This document shows, one piece after another, positions 10,929-19,997 of a DNA stretch of 64,000 nucleotides. The stretch comes from Stereocaulon alpinum (Eukaryota > Ascomycota > Lecanoromycetes > Lecanorales > Stereocaulaceae). The first letter of the stretch is position 1. Every line of letters begins with the position of its first letter. The stretch covers positions 1 to 64,000 of the forward strand of contig JAEUBA010000033.1 of assembly GCA_018257865.1 (NCBI GenBank), given 5' to 3'. The translations under genes and the position numbers were made by a program. The notes beneath the pieces were generated by a model. The model was given only the letters and a program-made list of their open reading frames with translations, was not told where the DNA came from and searched no databases.

Positions 10929-11744
10929 TCACCAAACCCCAACCCTCTCCATCCCAGCCCCAACCACACTCCCCATAAATGTACACACCCCCAACCACCA
11001 CCCATACACGAACCCAAACGGCAACAGCGCCGCAAACTCATCCAAAGGCACTACATCTACAACTCCCCAAACCCATCAGCATTCTTCTCCCTCTCCCTCA
11101 CCTCACACCCCCCCCCCCCTCCGAACTAAGAAACATGCAGGAAAGTAGAGAGGACCTACACACCATACTACCTCTAAATAAAAATACCTCCCGTCCCCCC
11201 CCCCCGCTTCCCCTCACCAGATCCAAAACCGTAATAACCTTCGCACGATCCACATGCAGCAGCTTGAATGGAACAAAACTAATATCCAGACTCTGCTCTT
11301 GGGCGGACAATCACCGCTCGCGTGTTATCGGGATCAATCGTAAACTCTACACCAAAAACGCATCAATTCGTCACCCACGTGTTGTGGGCGAGTTGGGAGG
11401 GGGGGTAGGGAGCGAGGGGGAGGGGATGGGGTGGATAGGAGAGAAAGGGGTAGGGAAGAGGGGAAAAAAGGGATAAGCGCACGCTGGAAGTCGATATGAA
11501 CGTTCTTCGTGGAGATGTTATAGACGGCATAGATGCGTTTTATCGTTTCGTGGCTGTTGGGGGGGGCGATTGGGTGGAGGAAGGTGTGAAAGTTTGCAGT
11601 GGTAGTAGATAGGGAAGGAATTGCGAATGAGTGGGGAGGGTCTAGTGGGAGAGAGAGAGGGGGGATTGGTTTCTTTGGGTTGAGGGATGAAAGATGGAAA
11701 GGGGAGGAAAGGAAGGGGGTAGGAGGGCAGGTACTGTTTTTCAA
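10929..11744 (-). pseudogene. Coding-like minus-strand frames, possible decayed SigF/NTF2-like gene
   Basis: Several segments read like one protein but not in one frame. Around 11490-11560 the minus strand reads ETIKRIYAVYNISTKNVHI. Around 11290-11345 it reads FTIDPDNTRAVIVRPRAES. Around 11225-11300, in a frame shifted by one, it reads FVPFKLLHVDRAKVITVLDL. Around 10931-11060 it reads VVDVVPLDEFAALLPFG and ends in a hydrophobic stretch and TGA at 10929. The order and style resemble fungal SigF-like NTF2-fold proteins with a C-terminal membrane segment, but this is my recollection of the family only. No in-frame ATG precedes the first segment and runs of C/G (11108-11120, 11197-11208 on plus) break the frames. 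Unrecognised introns, assembly errors in the homopolymers, or real decay are all possible. Confidence 0.35.
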
Positions 11745-12178
11745 TTCACAGTAGCTTTGTGGACCACTGGGTTGTCGTTTTCGGTTTTGATTGTTTGAGT
11801 TCTTTGGAGGGGGTTTTCGTTTTGTTGGGTTTGATGATGTTTGTATCGGGTCAATTGTCTGTTCGATTGGATGCTACGTTGCGAAGTAGACGGTTGTATG
11901 GTATGGGTTTGGGCAGTATGATATATGTTTATCCGAGCATTCCTGAGATGTCGGCTAGCGCGGAAGGGAAAAGTCAAGTGCTGCAGGTGGGGTGTTCAAT
12001 CAGATGGTAGAGCTAAGTGTTGTTGTGTGGAAGTGGTCGTTGAGGATCTCTCGCAACGGCATAACCATGTATGGGTATCATATAAAACCGAAAGAAAAGC
12101 TTGAGCAAATGATTCCCTTGCACGGAGTATTCCACCATCTCCAGTGCTGTCGTTCAATTTCTGGGACTACTCGCCCAC
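11745..12178. other. Intergenic
   Basis: No supported gene lies here. The plus frames at 11759 and 11992 have no recognisable content. This is the 3' flank of the alpha/beta hydrolase gene that ends at 12179. Confidence 0.5.
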
Positions 12179-14455
12179 TTACGCCCTTCGCTCTTCAACC
12201 CACCCCTCAATCCTCTCTGCCACACCTTCAACAAACTCCCTATACCGTTCTCCATCCACGAAGAACAACCCGCAATGCGCCCCCACCTCATCTACACCGG
12301 GCATGAAGACCCTGACCCAGCAAGGATCGATCTGCCCATTGATCTGTGATGGAAGCATGCAGAATTTTTTATCCCTTTTCGGCCTCTCTGGTCTTGCCTC
12401 CTCACCGTCCATATTCGAAACTTCTGGGTCTTCGTTGGAGACTTCTGAGTCTACCGTGGTAAGAGATGCCTTATCACTCTTCTTGACCAATTTTCGGGCT
12501 TCCTTCTCCGCTCTCAATCGCTCCTTCTCAAGGCGCTTCTGTTCGTCCTTTTCGTGCTTTGAGAGCTCCTTTCCCATCCGCTTCTGCTCTACTCGTTCCT
12601 CCTCCGCTCGCTCTCTTTCACCCTTCTCCATTCTTTTCATCATTTCCTTCTCCTCGGATTTTAGTTGTCTCTCCCTCTCTTTAGCTGCATTCTTCTCCCG
12701 TTTCTCTAGAAGCTTTTGCCTGTCGCTGACGGCTTTCTCGCGGTCCTTGACAGCTCGCTGGTAAGCCTTTACTTGGCGTGTATGCTCCTTCTCTGCAAGT
12801 TTGCGGGCGTCTTTGTCCATGTATTGCGCAGGATCGAAGGCGGGAGGCTCTTCAGGCGCTGGTGGCAGAGGGGGAAGAGGGAGTTCTTTCAAAGACGAAG
12901 AATCATCTACTAATGGAGGATTCGCAGGGCTAGGACCTGTTGCGGCGGTAGAGGTAGTGCGTTCGATCGCCGATGGCTCTTGCTTGCTTCCCATCTCTTG
13001 CTCATCGTCCGTGACTGGGCCTGGCTCAATGTGTTCCATTGCTTGACTGGCATCAGACGTTGCACCCTCATCATCCGTACAACCATCCACTACGAGATGG
13101 TTCATAGTGGTGACTCCCTCCGTATCCTTCTCAGTAACCTCTCTGCCGTCTGGCCCCTCGATGGATATTCTTGGACTTCGAGATGGAGACCGATTGTCCA
13201 CTGCTTCCAAGCTCGTACGCTGCACGTGCTCTTCCGTTTGTGTTGTTTCATTTGATCCGTCCGTTTGAACTCGAGACAAAGGTGCCAACCTTGGCTTCTT
13301 CGGTCTTCCAGTACTCACAGTATAGTAGTTGACAAATCTGACCCTCTTCCGATTCTCTGGGTCAAGGTCTTCTAGAGCTCTCAACTTCCCATACCGACTC
13401 TTCAAGCCTTTATAGTCAGCCATAGCTCCACCGAACTCCAGATGTGACTTCACGTAGGCTTGTGTAGCTTTGGTCAATCCATCTGAATGCTTATTGATGA
13501 AATGCATTGCGTTAGCCCAGCCAGTACGTTGCGGTAGGCGTATATCATTAGGGAACGGTGGGTTGTAGTTGGGGTCTTTGATTGGTAGATCAAAGGGCGA
13601 AGTTGGAGACATAGGAAGAGAGGTCGTCGAATTGGTCTCTGTTGGCATCAATCTCGTTGAAGAGCCGGCATCAGACCCGAAGTACGCAGACGGAGCAGCA
13701 GCATCGCTGTCGTTCGCAGGCGTGCCTTCGTGAACTTGGCTCCCAGCCCTGTTTTCTATAGGCTTCGGCCCCAGCGAGTCAGGCGCGGATCTGAAAAGAC
13801 TACCCAGCCCACTAGCAATGATGCCAGGATGCATACCCAGAAAAGGTGTGTCGAAGTTGATAGATCCCAGTATACGATTCTTCCCCAACAACGCTACTTC
13901 CGCAGACAAAATACCTCCCATACTATGTCCCAGCAGTATGACGTCGGTTTCCGGTCCCTCATGAGGCCGCAACCACTCACTCAACCCATCCCTAGCAAAT
14001 TCAATGTGTTTTCGACTCTTATACTTCGGATAGATCTTCGTGTGAACGACATGACTATTAGTACCCGCCTCTCCCAATTTCACTGTAACAAGATTATGCA
14101 CATGAGCAGGGAAACTCTGAAAGCTCGTCTCATTTCCCATGAATCCATGGATGTAAACCAATAATAGCGTTCGCTTGCCATCGGCATTGGTAGACTGGTG
14201 TGGTACGAGGGATTCCGTGGACGAACGGCGAGGATCTTGGGAGGTCCAAGAGCTAGATAGAGGCTGGGAATGGTAGGCCGGTGTGGTTTCGTTGTAGGCA
14301 GGTGGTACGTCGAGCGTGGTGGAATTCGCGCGGGGTGGGAGGGGTGGGGGTACACGGCCTCGGGGTGGAGGTGATTGCTCTTTTTCTGGCTGGGAACGTT
14401 GGTCGGATGGGCGGTAGGTAGTGAGAAAGGTGCTCTGGTCGGCTTTATGGCCCAT
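12179..14455 (-). CDS. Alpha/beta hydrolase with charged C-terminal coiled region
   Basis: The gene is intronless and encodes 758 residues. Residues 1-90 are a proline- and serine-rich disordered leader. Residues 96-205 carry the hydrolase start: LLLVYIHGFMG (oxyanion HG at 103-104) and the nucleophile elbow GHSMGG at 176-181 with serine 178. NFDTPFLGMHPG at 200-211 is typical of DUF676/lipase-like fungal serine hydrolases. Residues 300-400 continue the fold (GWANAMHFINKHSDG, RVRFVNYYTVS). The region from about 540 to 690 is extremely rich in Lys, Glu and Arg and should be a long helix or coiled coil. A short conserved tail (PSQINGQIDPCWVRVFMPG) follows. The catalytic acid and histidine cannot be fixed by eye, though HLVVDG near 455 is a candidate. 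Substrate is unknown; lipid or acyl esters are likely. It runs opposite to Ku80. Confidence 0.85.
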   Translation of the reverse strand: MGHKADQSTFLTTYRPSDQRSQPEKEQSPPPRGRVPPPLPPRANSTTLDVPPAYNETTPAYHSQPLSSSWTSQDPRRSSTESLVPHQSTNADGKRTLLLVYIHGFMGNETSFQSFPAHVHNLVTVKLGEAGTNSHVVHTKIYPKYKSRKHIEFARDGLSEWLRPHEGPETDVILLGHSMGGILSAEVALLGKNRILGSINFDTPFLGMHPGIIASGLGSLFRSAPDSLGPKPIENRAGSQVHEGTPANDSDAAAPSAYFGSDAGSSTRLMPTETNSTTSLPMSPTSPFDLPIKDPNYNPPFPNDIRLPQRTGWANAMHFINKHSDGLTKATQAYVKSHLEFGGAMADYKGLKSRYGKLRALEDLDPENRKRVRFVNYYTVSTGRPKKPRLAPLSRVQTDGSNETTQTEEHVQRTSLEAVDNRSPSRSPRISIEGPDGREVTEKDTEGVTTMNHLVVDGCTDDEGATSDASQAMEHIEPGPVTDDEQEMGSKQEPSAIERTTSTAATGPSPANPPLVDDSSSLKELPLPPLPPAPEEPPAFDPAQYMDKDARKLAEKEHTRQVKAYQRAVKDREKAVSDRQKLLEKREKNAAKERERQLKSEEKEMMKRMEKGERERAEEERVEQKRMGKELSKHEKDEQKRLEKERLRAEKEARKLVKKSDKASLTTVDSEVSNEDPEVSNMDGEEARPERPKRDKKFCMLPSQINGQIDPCWVRVFMPGVDEVGAHCGLFFVDGERYREFVEGVAERIEGWVEERRA

Positions 14456-15240
14456 AATCAGGCGATATGTGCTGCCAGAGCACGTGAATGTCGAAAGAAG
14501 AAATGGTTGGGGGCCCTTCTTGAAGTGGTGATATCCGGGTACTACTGGTGAAAACTTGACTCAAGACTGCGCACGTGAGTTTACCCTTGAGACATGAATT
14601 ACACAAGCGAGAGCAAGCACAAGCGATGACGATTTATTGATTGAGTTCGCTATGACATTCGCAGCATGGTGTCTAGCTAGCTACAGTCGCTGCTAAGGCC
14701 CAACATATCCCTGTTTTCCACGACTGATCCTCGCTCTCCAGGATGCATGCCTCCTCTGATTAAGATACATCCATCAGAACTTTCTCTTTCTTTTTGGGTA
14801 CGCGCCAAGTATCCTACTCCAAGCCTCGACTTGCAAGAAATGTAAAAACCGATGCTATGGGCTGCAAAGTGCATGATAGAGCTAGGTGGTGTGACAGGCC
14901 ACGCGTAGGTGACCAGATGCTTTCTTGCTCAAGGGCGCCAAAGAACATGGTCAATAGATTGGCGAAGTTATAGCTCGGCCGGTACATTAAACACGTAGAA
15001 CCTCCCATTCGTCATGGACCGTATGCGAAAGACATGGCGTGAGACCTTCGAAAGTCTTGGCAGTAATTACAGCGGCCAAGGATAGGCCGTTGGTTGTGGA
15101 GAAGATCGCTGATAGTTCTCCGTTGGATTTTGAAAGATTAATTACACAAGAAAGCGCGGTTGGCAGCAATAGTCCAAAACCTCGAGTATGGGTGCAAATA
15201 TAGACAGAAGAAGTGAAGTCGATGTTTTAGGTGATCAGAT
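14456..15240. other. Intergenic
   Basis: It holds the promoter of the hydrolase gene (start codon at 14455) and the 3' flank of the membrane protein gene ending at 15241. Two CACGTG-core E-boxes or near matches occur close to the hydrolase start (about 14481 and 14572). Short minus frames at 14677-15169 show no recognisable protein. Confidence 0.5.
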
Positions 15241-17403
15241 TCACGGTGGTGTTGTGTCTTCCCTGAATCTTGACCCTCGCGAGCCATCTTGACTAGGATG
15301 ACTTCGCCCAAGGCCATCTCTGACCCGAGGGAAATCAGCTATTGGTCCGGGTGGGCCACGCGGGCGTGGGGAGGGTTGTTGTGGAGGGGGGCCTGGGACC
15401 TGGCCTGGCTGGTTGATAACTGGTGTGCGTGCGGGACCGGGCCGCATATTTGCTATCTCGTCACGTCGTGGCGGGCTTCCAGCGGCAGCCGATAGAGGCA
15501 CAATAGTTGTAGGTGAAGATGAAAGGGGAGAGCTAGAGGATTCGGTCTTTTCGATGTCTGGTACGACTCCACCATAAAATCCCTGAGAGTCCCTATAGAA
15601 GGATGACCCTGACAGAGAATGGGATGGAGAAGGTTGAGAAGGCCTTAACCCAGGAGTGAGGCCGGCAAAGGGTCCTTGACCTGCTGCCATACCTGGGCTT
15701 CGTTGAGTGAAGATAGGTCCAGTTGACCCGGTAGAAGGACCAGCTGTATTATCACCATAGCCGTCGCCACCAGAAGCTAGGACGGATGGGAGCTTTCTCC
15801 CAGAGAGCTTCTGGAAACCACGCTCACTGGGAGCTGTATCCGTTGTGGCTGCGGTCCGAGCCGTCTGAGAGGAAAGAGGTCTCATACGTCCAAGAAGGCC
15901 ACCCACGATAGGTGCAGTACTCGATCGTTGAGTCATGGTGCCACTGCCACTTTGTGGCCCGCTTCCCTGGCCAACTGTTTGAGGGAGTGGGGGTGAAATG
16001 ATCCGCCGCTGGCCGGATTGGTTTCTTCGCCAGCGGAAAAAGAGGAGAATGAGCATGAGCACCATTACCAAGCCAGCAACACCTCCGACGATCCCTCCGA
16101 CAAGCACTGGCGTTGCGGGGGCGTTATCGTTTCCCGAACCACTCCCTGAGCTTGGAGTTGATGTAGCAGCAGTGCCAGTATTCGAGCCACCTATGCCACC
16201 TACACCGACACCAGTGCTGGATGCCACACTAGCAGCAGACGCTGAAGACTGGCTTGCGATTGACAATGATGCAGACGCATCGAGGGTAGTTGTGGCGGTG
16301 AGTCCATAGCTTGGAGACTGGTCACTGCGTGTAGATGTCGCAAAGCCGCTGGGAGTGGAAGCTGCTGCGGCCATCGAAGAGATACTAGCAATGGACGCTT
16401 GCGATGCCGTAGACTGTGCGAAAAGGAACGCCATGGCACTTGATTCTGAGCTGAGGGCACTCAGACTTGATGATGCTGCAGCACTTGAATCAATTGAAGT
16501 AGCTGTTGACTTTATCAGCAGAAGCCCATAAGGGAGTGCCCGAGATTGTGACTGACCTGACGTGGTAGAATTACTGGACGTACTGAGTGTATTTACTGAT
16601 GGATTCGACGTAGGAGAAGGGCTCGGAATAGATGAGAAATAGGATGAGTACGTCGCAGCGAATTGGGTAGTCGACGGTAAGGGCGTCGAGGGTGATGAGA
16701 GAACTTGCTGTGAGCTGTACTCGGGGAGATTCATGGGACTTTGGCTCGCTGCGGGAACACGTCCTTCGGGTATAGCGCTTGTAACTGCGGACTGAGAAAG
16801 AGCATTGAGCTGGTTTGCTATAGCTTGCTGCGATTGAAGTGCGGCACTCCTTGCTGAGGATGCTTGAATAGCGGCTGGGGGGACGACCGAGCCAGGAACA
16901 AAGTCGTTGATGGAGGGAGCGTTGGCGGAGTTAGGCGCTGGGGCCGGAGGAGTCGAGGTATCTGTGATATTGACCTCCCCTACCCCTGGCACGTTGACGG
17001 TTCCACCTGCGGACATTGGCTCAACCACATGGGAGACGATCTTATTGCCATTGCTTATATCGACAGCCACCATAGTAGTGACCGGCTTAGCCGTTGCTTG
17101 AACCGCATTACGGACTGGTGCTGGAATCAGCTGGCGGCGTCGAAGTTCTGTTGGCTGGTTTGCTGAGGCTTCTGATGAGTCGTAAAGACTCTGGACGTCT
17201 TGACGAGGAGGTTTCAGGGTATCAGAAGCTTGTTCTTCCAGAGACGGGAGCACGATCTTGGGTAGATTTGGCATCTCTTTCTTGCTTGACTGGCCCAACG
17301 TCCGTGCTCGCTCTCTGCCCTGTTGAAAACCATAACGTCCGGTTGGGTAATCGAAATGCTCGACATCTCGCTCGACCCTCCGCCTCTTGAATGGACGATA
17401 CAT
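15241..17403 (-). CDS. Serine-rich single-pass membrane protein (Mid2/stress-sensor-like)
   Basis: The gene is intronless, 720 residues. The N-terminus starts MYRPFKRRRVERD, very basic and without a signal peptide. Residues 100-430 are rich in Ser, Ala, Thr and Pro with long serine runs, typical of a heavily O-glycosylated stalk. One strong membrane span covers about 432-456 (VLVGGIVGGVAGLVMVLMLILLFF), with the GG..GG pattern common in fungal Mid2-like and WSC-type spans, followed by the stop-transfer residues RWRRN. Residues 460-720 are a Pro, Ser and Gly rich cytosolic tail. This architecture is that of fungal cell-wall stress sensors, but there is no WSC or other ectodomain and the missing signal peptide is odd; an upstream exon with a leader could have been missed. 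Function is inferred from layout only. Confidence 0.75.
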   Translation of the reverse strand: MYRPFKRRRVERDVEHFDYPTGRYGFQQGRERARTLGQSSKKEMPNLPKIVLPSLEEQASDTLKPPRQDVQSLYDSSEASANQPTELRRRQLIPAPVRNAVQATAKPVTTMVAVDISNGNKIVSHVVEPMSAGGTVNVPGVGEVNITDTSTPPAPAPNSANAPSINDFVPGSVVPPAAIQASSARSAALQSQQAIANQLNALSQSAVTSAIPEGRVPAASQSPMNLPEYSSQQVLSSPSTPLPSTTQFAATYSSYFSSIPSPSPTSNPSVNTLSTSSNSTTSGQSQSRALPYGLLLIKSTATSIDSSAAASSSLSALSSESSAMAFLFAQSTASQASIASISSMAAAASTPSGFATSTRSDQSPSYGLTATTTLDASASLSIASQSSASAASVASSTGVGVGGIGGSNTGTAATSTPSSGSGSGNDNAPATPVLVGGIVGGVAGLVMVLMLILLFFRWRRNQSGQRRIISPPLPQTVGQGSGPQSGSGTMTQRSSTAPIVGGLLGRMRPLSSQTARTAATTDTAPSERGFQKLSGRKLPSVLASGGDGYGDNTAGPSTGSTGPIFTQRSPGMAAGQGPFAGLTPGLRPSQPSPSHSLSGSSFYRDSQGFYGGVVPDIEKTESSSSPLSSSPTTIVPLSAAAGSPPRRDEIANMRPGPARTPVINQPGQVPGPPPQQPSPRPRGPPGPIADFPRVRDGLGRSHPSQDGSRGSRFREDTTPP

Positions 17404-19233
17404 TGGACCCTTGGTCCGATGTCCACAAGTGGTGTATCTATCAGGAAAGATAAAGTTGTATCAGCAGCTCATGTGCTGTCTGTGGTGATTAATTTCCTTA
17501 TGTGAATAGTGTCTGGACTGAAAAAACATTGGCGCTCGTTTGATTCTGCTGAAGAAAAGGGACAGAAATGTTGCTGTTGTGTTCGCCGGAATGGGCGCGA
17601 TGCCCTGTGTATCAATGATTGTGGTGTTCCTGCTGGATCGATCCGACGCCTATGTGCGGACGTGGTCGCTCTTTGCAATCGAAGATCAGCTTCGATAGCG
17701 CTGTAGTATATTGTATATGTCTTGTAATGAGTGGCTGCCAGTCATAGACTGACGGGGATTAAGACTGATTGTCCTGTTTAGAGTCAGTTCCACCCACATT
17801 CTTGGACTCCGTCGAATCTCGGAGACCCACCAGTGTTCTAAGTTTGCATTATCGATGTATCGTTGTGTTTTCCCCTCCCGGAGCTGATGGATGTTACTAT
17901 TGCGTGTATATGGGAGGTAGTTGTATGTTGCTGGTTGTCATGTGGGTTGTTGTCCGAGGAGCGTTCCACCCCCTTGGTTTGCGACAGGTCGTGGGTTATG
18001 CAGCTGCAGATTTCTTGCGGGCCTGCGCCCCTGCCTTGCTCAACGGACACCTCTCAACTCTTACAACCACGACTCCGCCGACAGTTCGGGCGTGCCTTGC
18101 ACTTCCACAATATGGCGCAAGCTTGGGGTAGGAAGGGAAGGGAGAAGAAGAGGGCAGAGAATAATGCTTGGGCTAAGTTACTCCATTGGTCGGCTGAACG
18201 AGCAGCTCGTATGGGGACAAGCGTATTTTCTAGCGTGACCGCGGGTCCGCCATCCTTGTCTAGTGAAATTACAAAGGAACCAAAGATAGGACCTCAAATG
18301 AAAGGCCGGAGATGAGACTTCACAACAATGACAGCTGAAAGCTGAGCGCTTGAATAACATAAGTTAATGCTCAGCAGCCTGTGGATGTCGCAATTGCGAT
18401 GGCGCAAAAGTCTTCCACCGACGCTGTCCTCATTTACCACCTTGAGCGCCGTGAGGCACAAAGCCTCTGAATGGATGAGAACACCGTTTGTAATACGAAA
18501 CAGTAGATGGCACACATCCATCACGGAATTCCTCAGGAACCTCCGCCTCTGTGTCTCACACCCTTATCATCCTGTAAATAATGTCAAGGTTTCCCCTTGC
18601 AGATGCCAGCCGAGCCGCTCGGCTGGAGGCGAGGTGGTAGGTTCTTCCCTTACTCAACTTGCTACACACTTCAGACCTCAGCGTCGTTCTACTGCTGTGA
18701 AACTTAGGCTCTGAAGATTGTCGTTGTTCCTTTCATTTGCGTCAATTCTTAGGTATTATTGCGTGCCATATTTGCCAAGAAGCTTACGAATGCTAGTTAA
18801 GTGAATATTGAAAGCCACGCTCCTTGTCCCCAAAACATGGCTTTTCACGCTTCAAACACGTGCAAAACATCCGTGCGACACAAGAGCAGACTCCTCGCTG
18901 CGGGGCACATGCACAATCGCATCTCCCAGAGTTATGGCAACAATGCGATCAATGTATGAATCTTCAAACTTGGTCTCCCATCACTAAGAATTTCTTTGTG
19001 GTGATTGTGATTGTTGGCTACCACAATTGGCTATCGACGTTGCTCTGGAGCAGTGCAGCGTTTAGTCGCCCGATTTTGTATCTACAGATATTATTGGAAA
19101 TAGTTATAATGGTTCCGATTCTAAGAATTACAACCGTTCAGGGATAGACCAGGCGCCTGGCCTGGAAATCATCAATATCTAACATACCGACCACAGCACT
19201 CATTGAGCTGCCTGGGTCTGTCCTCTCAAGTAA
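17404..19233. other. Intergenic
   Basis: This is 1.8 kb without a supported gene. It begins with the promoter of the membrane protein gene (start codon at 17403). Plus frames of 100-150 codons (17769-18315) overlap one another and are rich in Cys and Trp in a way typical of chance frames. No RNA gene was recognised. Confidence 0.5.
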
Positions 19234-19713
19234 GTGATCCTTACAAGTATACTTAACGAGCGCCATCATGCCTCTATCCAAAATTCTAAAACACAACGAC
19301 CACACTATCAACAACAGTCATTAGCACCAACGGCACAATCTGCAGAGCTCGTATCGCCTTCAAATCCAGTACCATTGACAAGGACATCCCCCTTACGATC
19401 GGCATTAGTACGTCCTCTAGCTCGTGATATAGCTTTGACATCAAATATCAACGGCGCTTGCAAATCCTCGGCTATAAAATCCATTGGAGCGGGTTCGCAA
19501 CAAGGCGATTTCGAGAGGCGATAGGCGATATCTGCAAATCATAAGTTTACACTTCTGTCAAGCATCTCAGAAGCGAAATGTGGAAAGATGCTTATTTACG
19601 AGCATGTCCTTCGTCTGGAAAGGGGTCTTGAGAAGGGGCTGTGGTTGGAGGGCAAGCTGTTGAGGCTGCCGCAGAAGAAGCTTGGTGGCTTTAGGTGGTG
19701 TAGGCGTCGTTAG
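19234..19713 (+). pseudogene. 160-codon frame with one internal TAG
   Basis: From 19234 to the stop at 19711-19713 a single frame is open except for one TAG at 19522-19524. The part before it is Gln/Ser/Pro rich. The part after it reads like ordinary protein (for example KCGKMLIYEHVLRLERGLEK then LWLEGKLLRLPQKKLGG and WCRRR before the stop). There is no in-frame ATG near the start, so an upstream exon would be needed. A decayed gene, a gene with an unrecognised intron over the TAG, or chance are all possible. I do not recognise a family. Confidence 0.3.
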
Positions 19714-19997
19714 AGGAATGCACAAATACGGATTTCAGTTAAGCAACTTGACCGTCAGAGAAGTGCTGAAGATGTTTGATGGTGCTTATCACATAATATT
19801 CAGTGCTGACATTTGGACATGCCGGCCGTCTAGTCCGCAACTCTATGTCCTCTGTAAAATCATACATAGCAGCCAGTGGTTCGAGCTACTCAGTAGTGAG
19901 TCCTCGTCAATATCATACAAAATCGTACATAGGACTTCCATCAGTCATGCAAGAGACATGGGATATTATGTCAGCGCTGATCAAGATATCGTCCAAA
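19714..19997. other. Intergenic, 3' flank of ING/PHD gene
   Basis: I see no supported gene. The minus-strand gene to its right ends at 19998. Confidence 0.4.

Noticed and set aside
10860..11476. Plus-strand Pro/His/Ser-rich frames after Ku80
   Set aside because: Low-complexity reading of C-rich DNA; the minus strand is more protein-like.
12144..12764. 206-codon plus frame rich in Ser/Phe
   Set aside because: Antisense to the Lys/Glu-rich helix of the hydrolase; composition is the mirror of that repeat.
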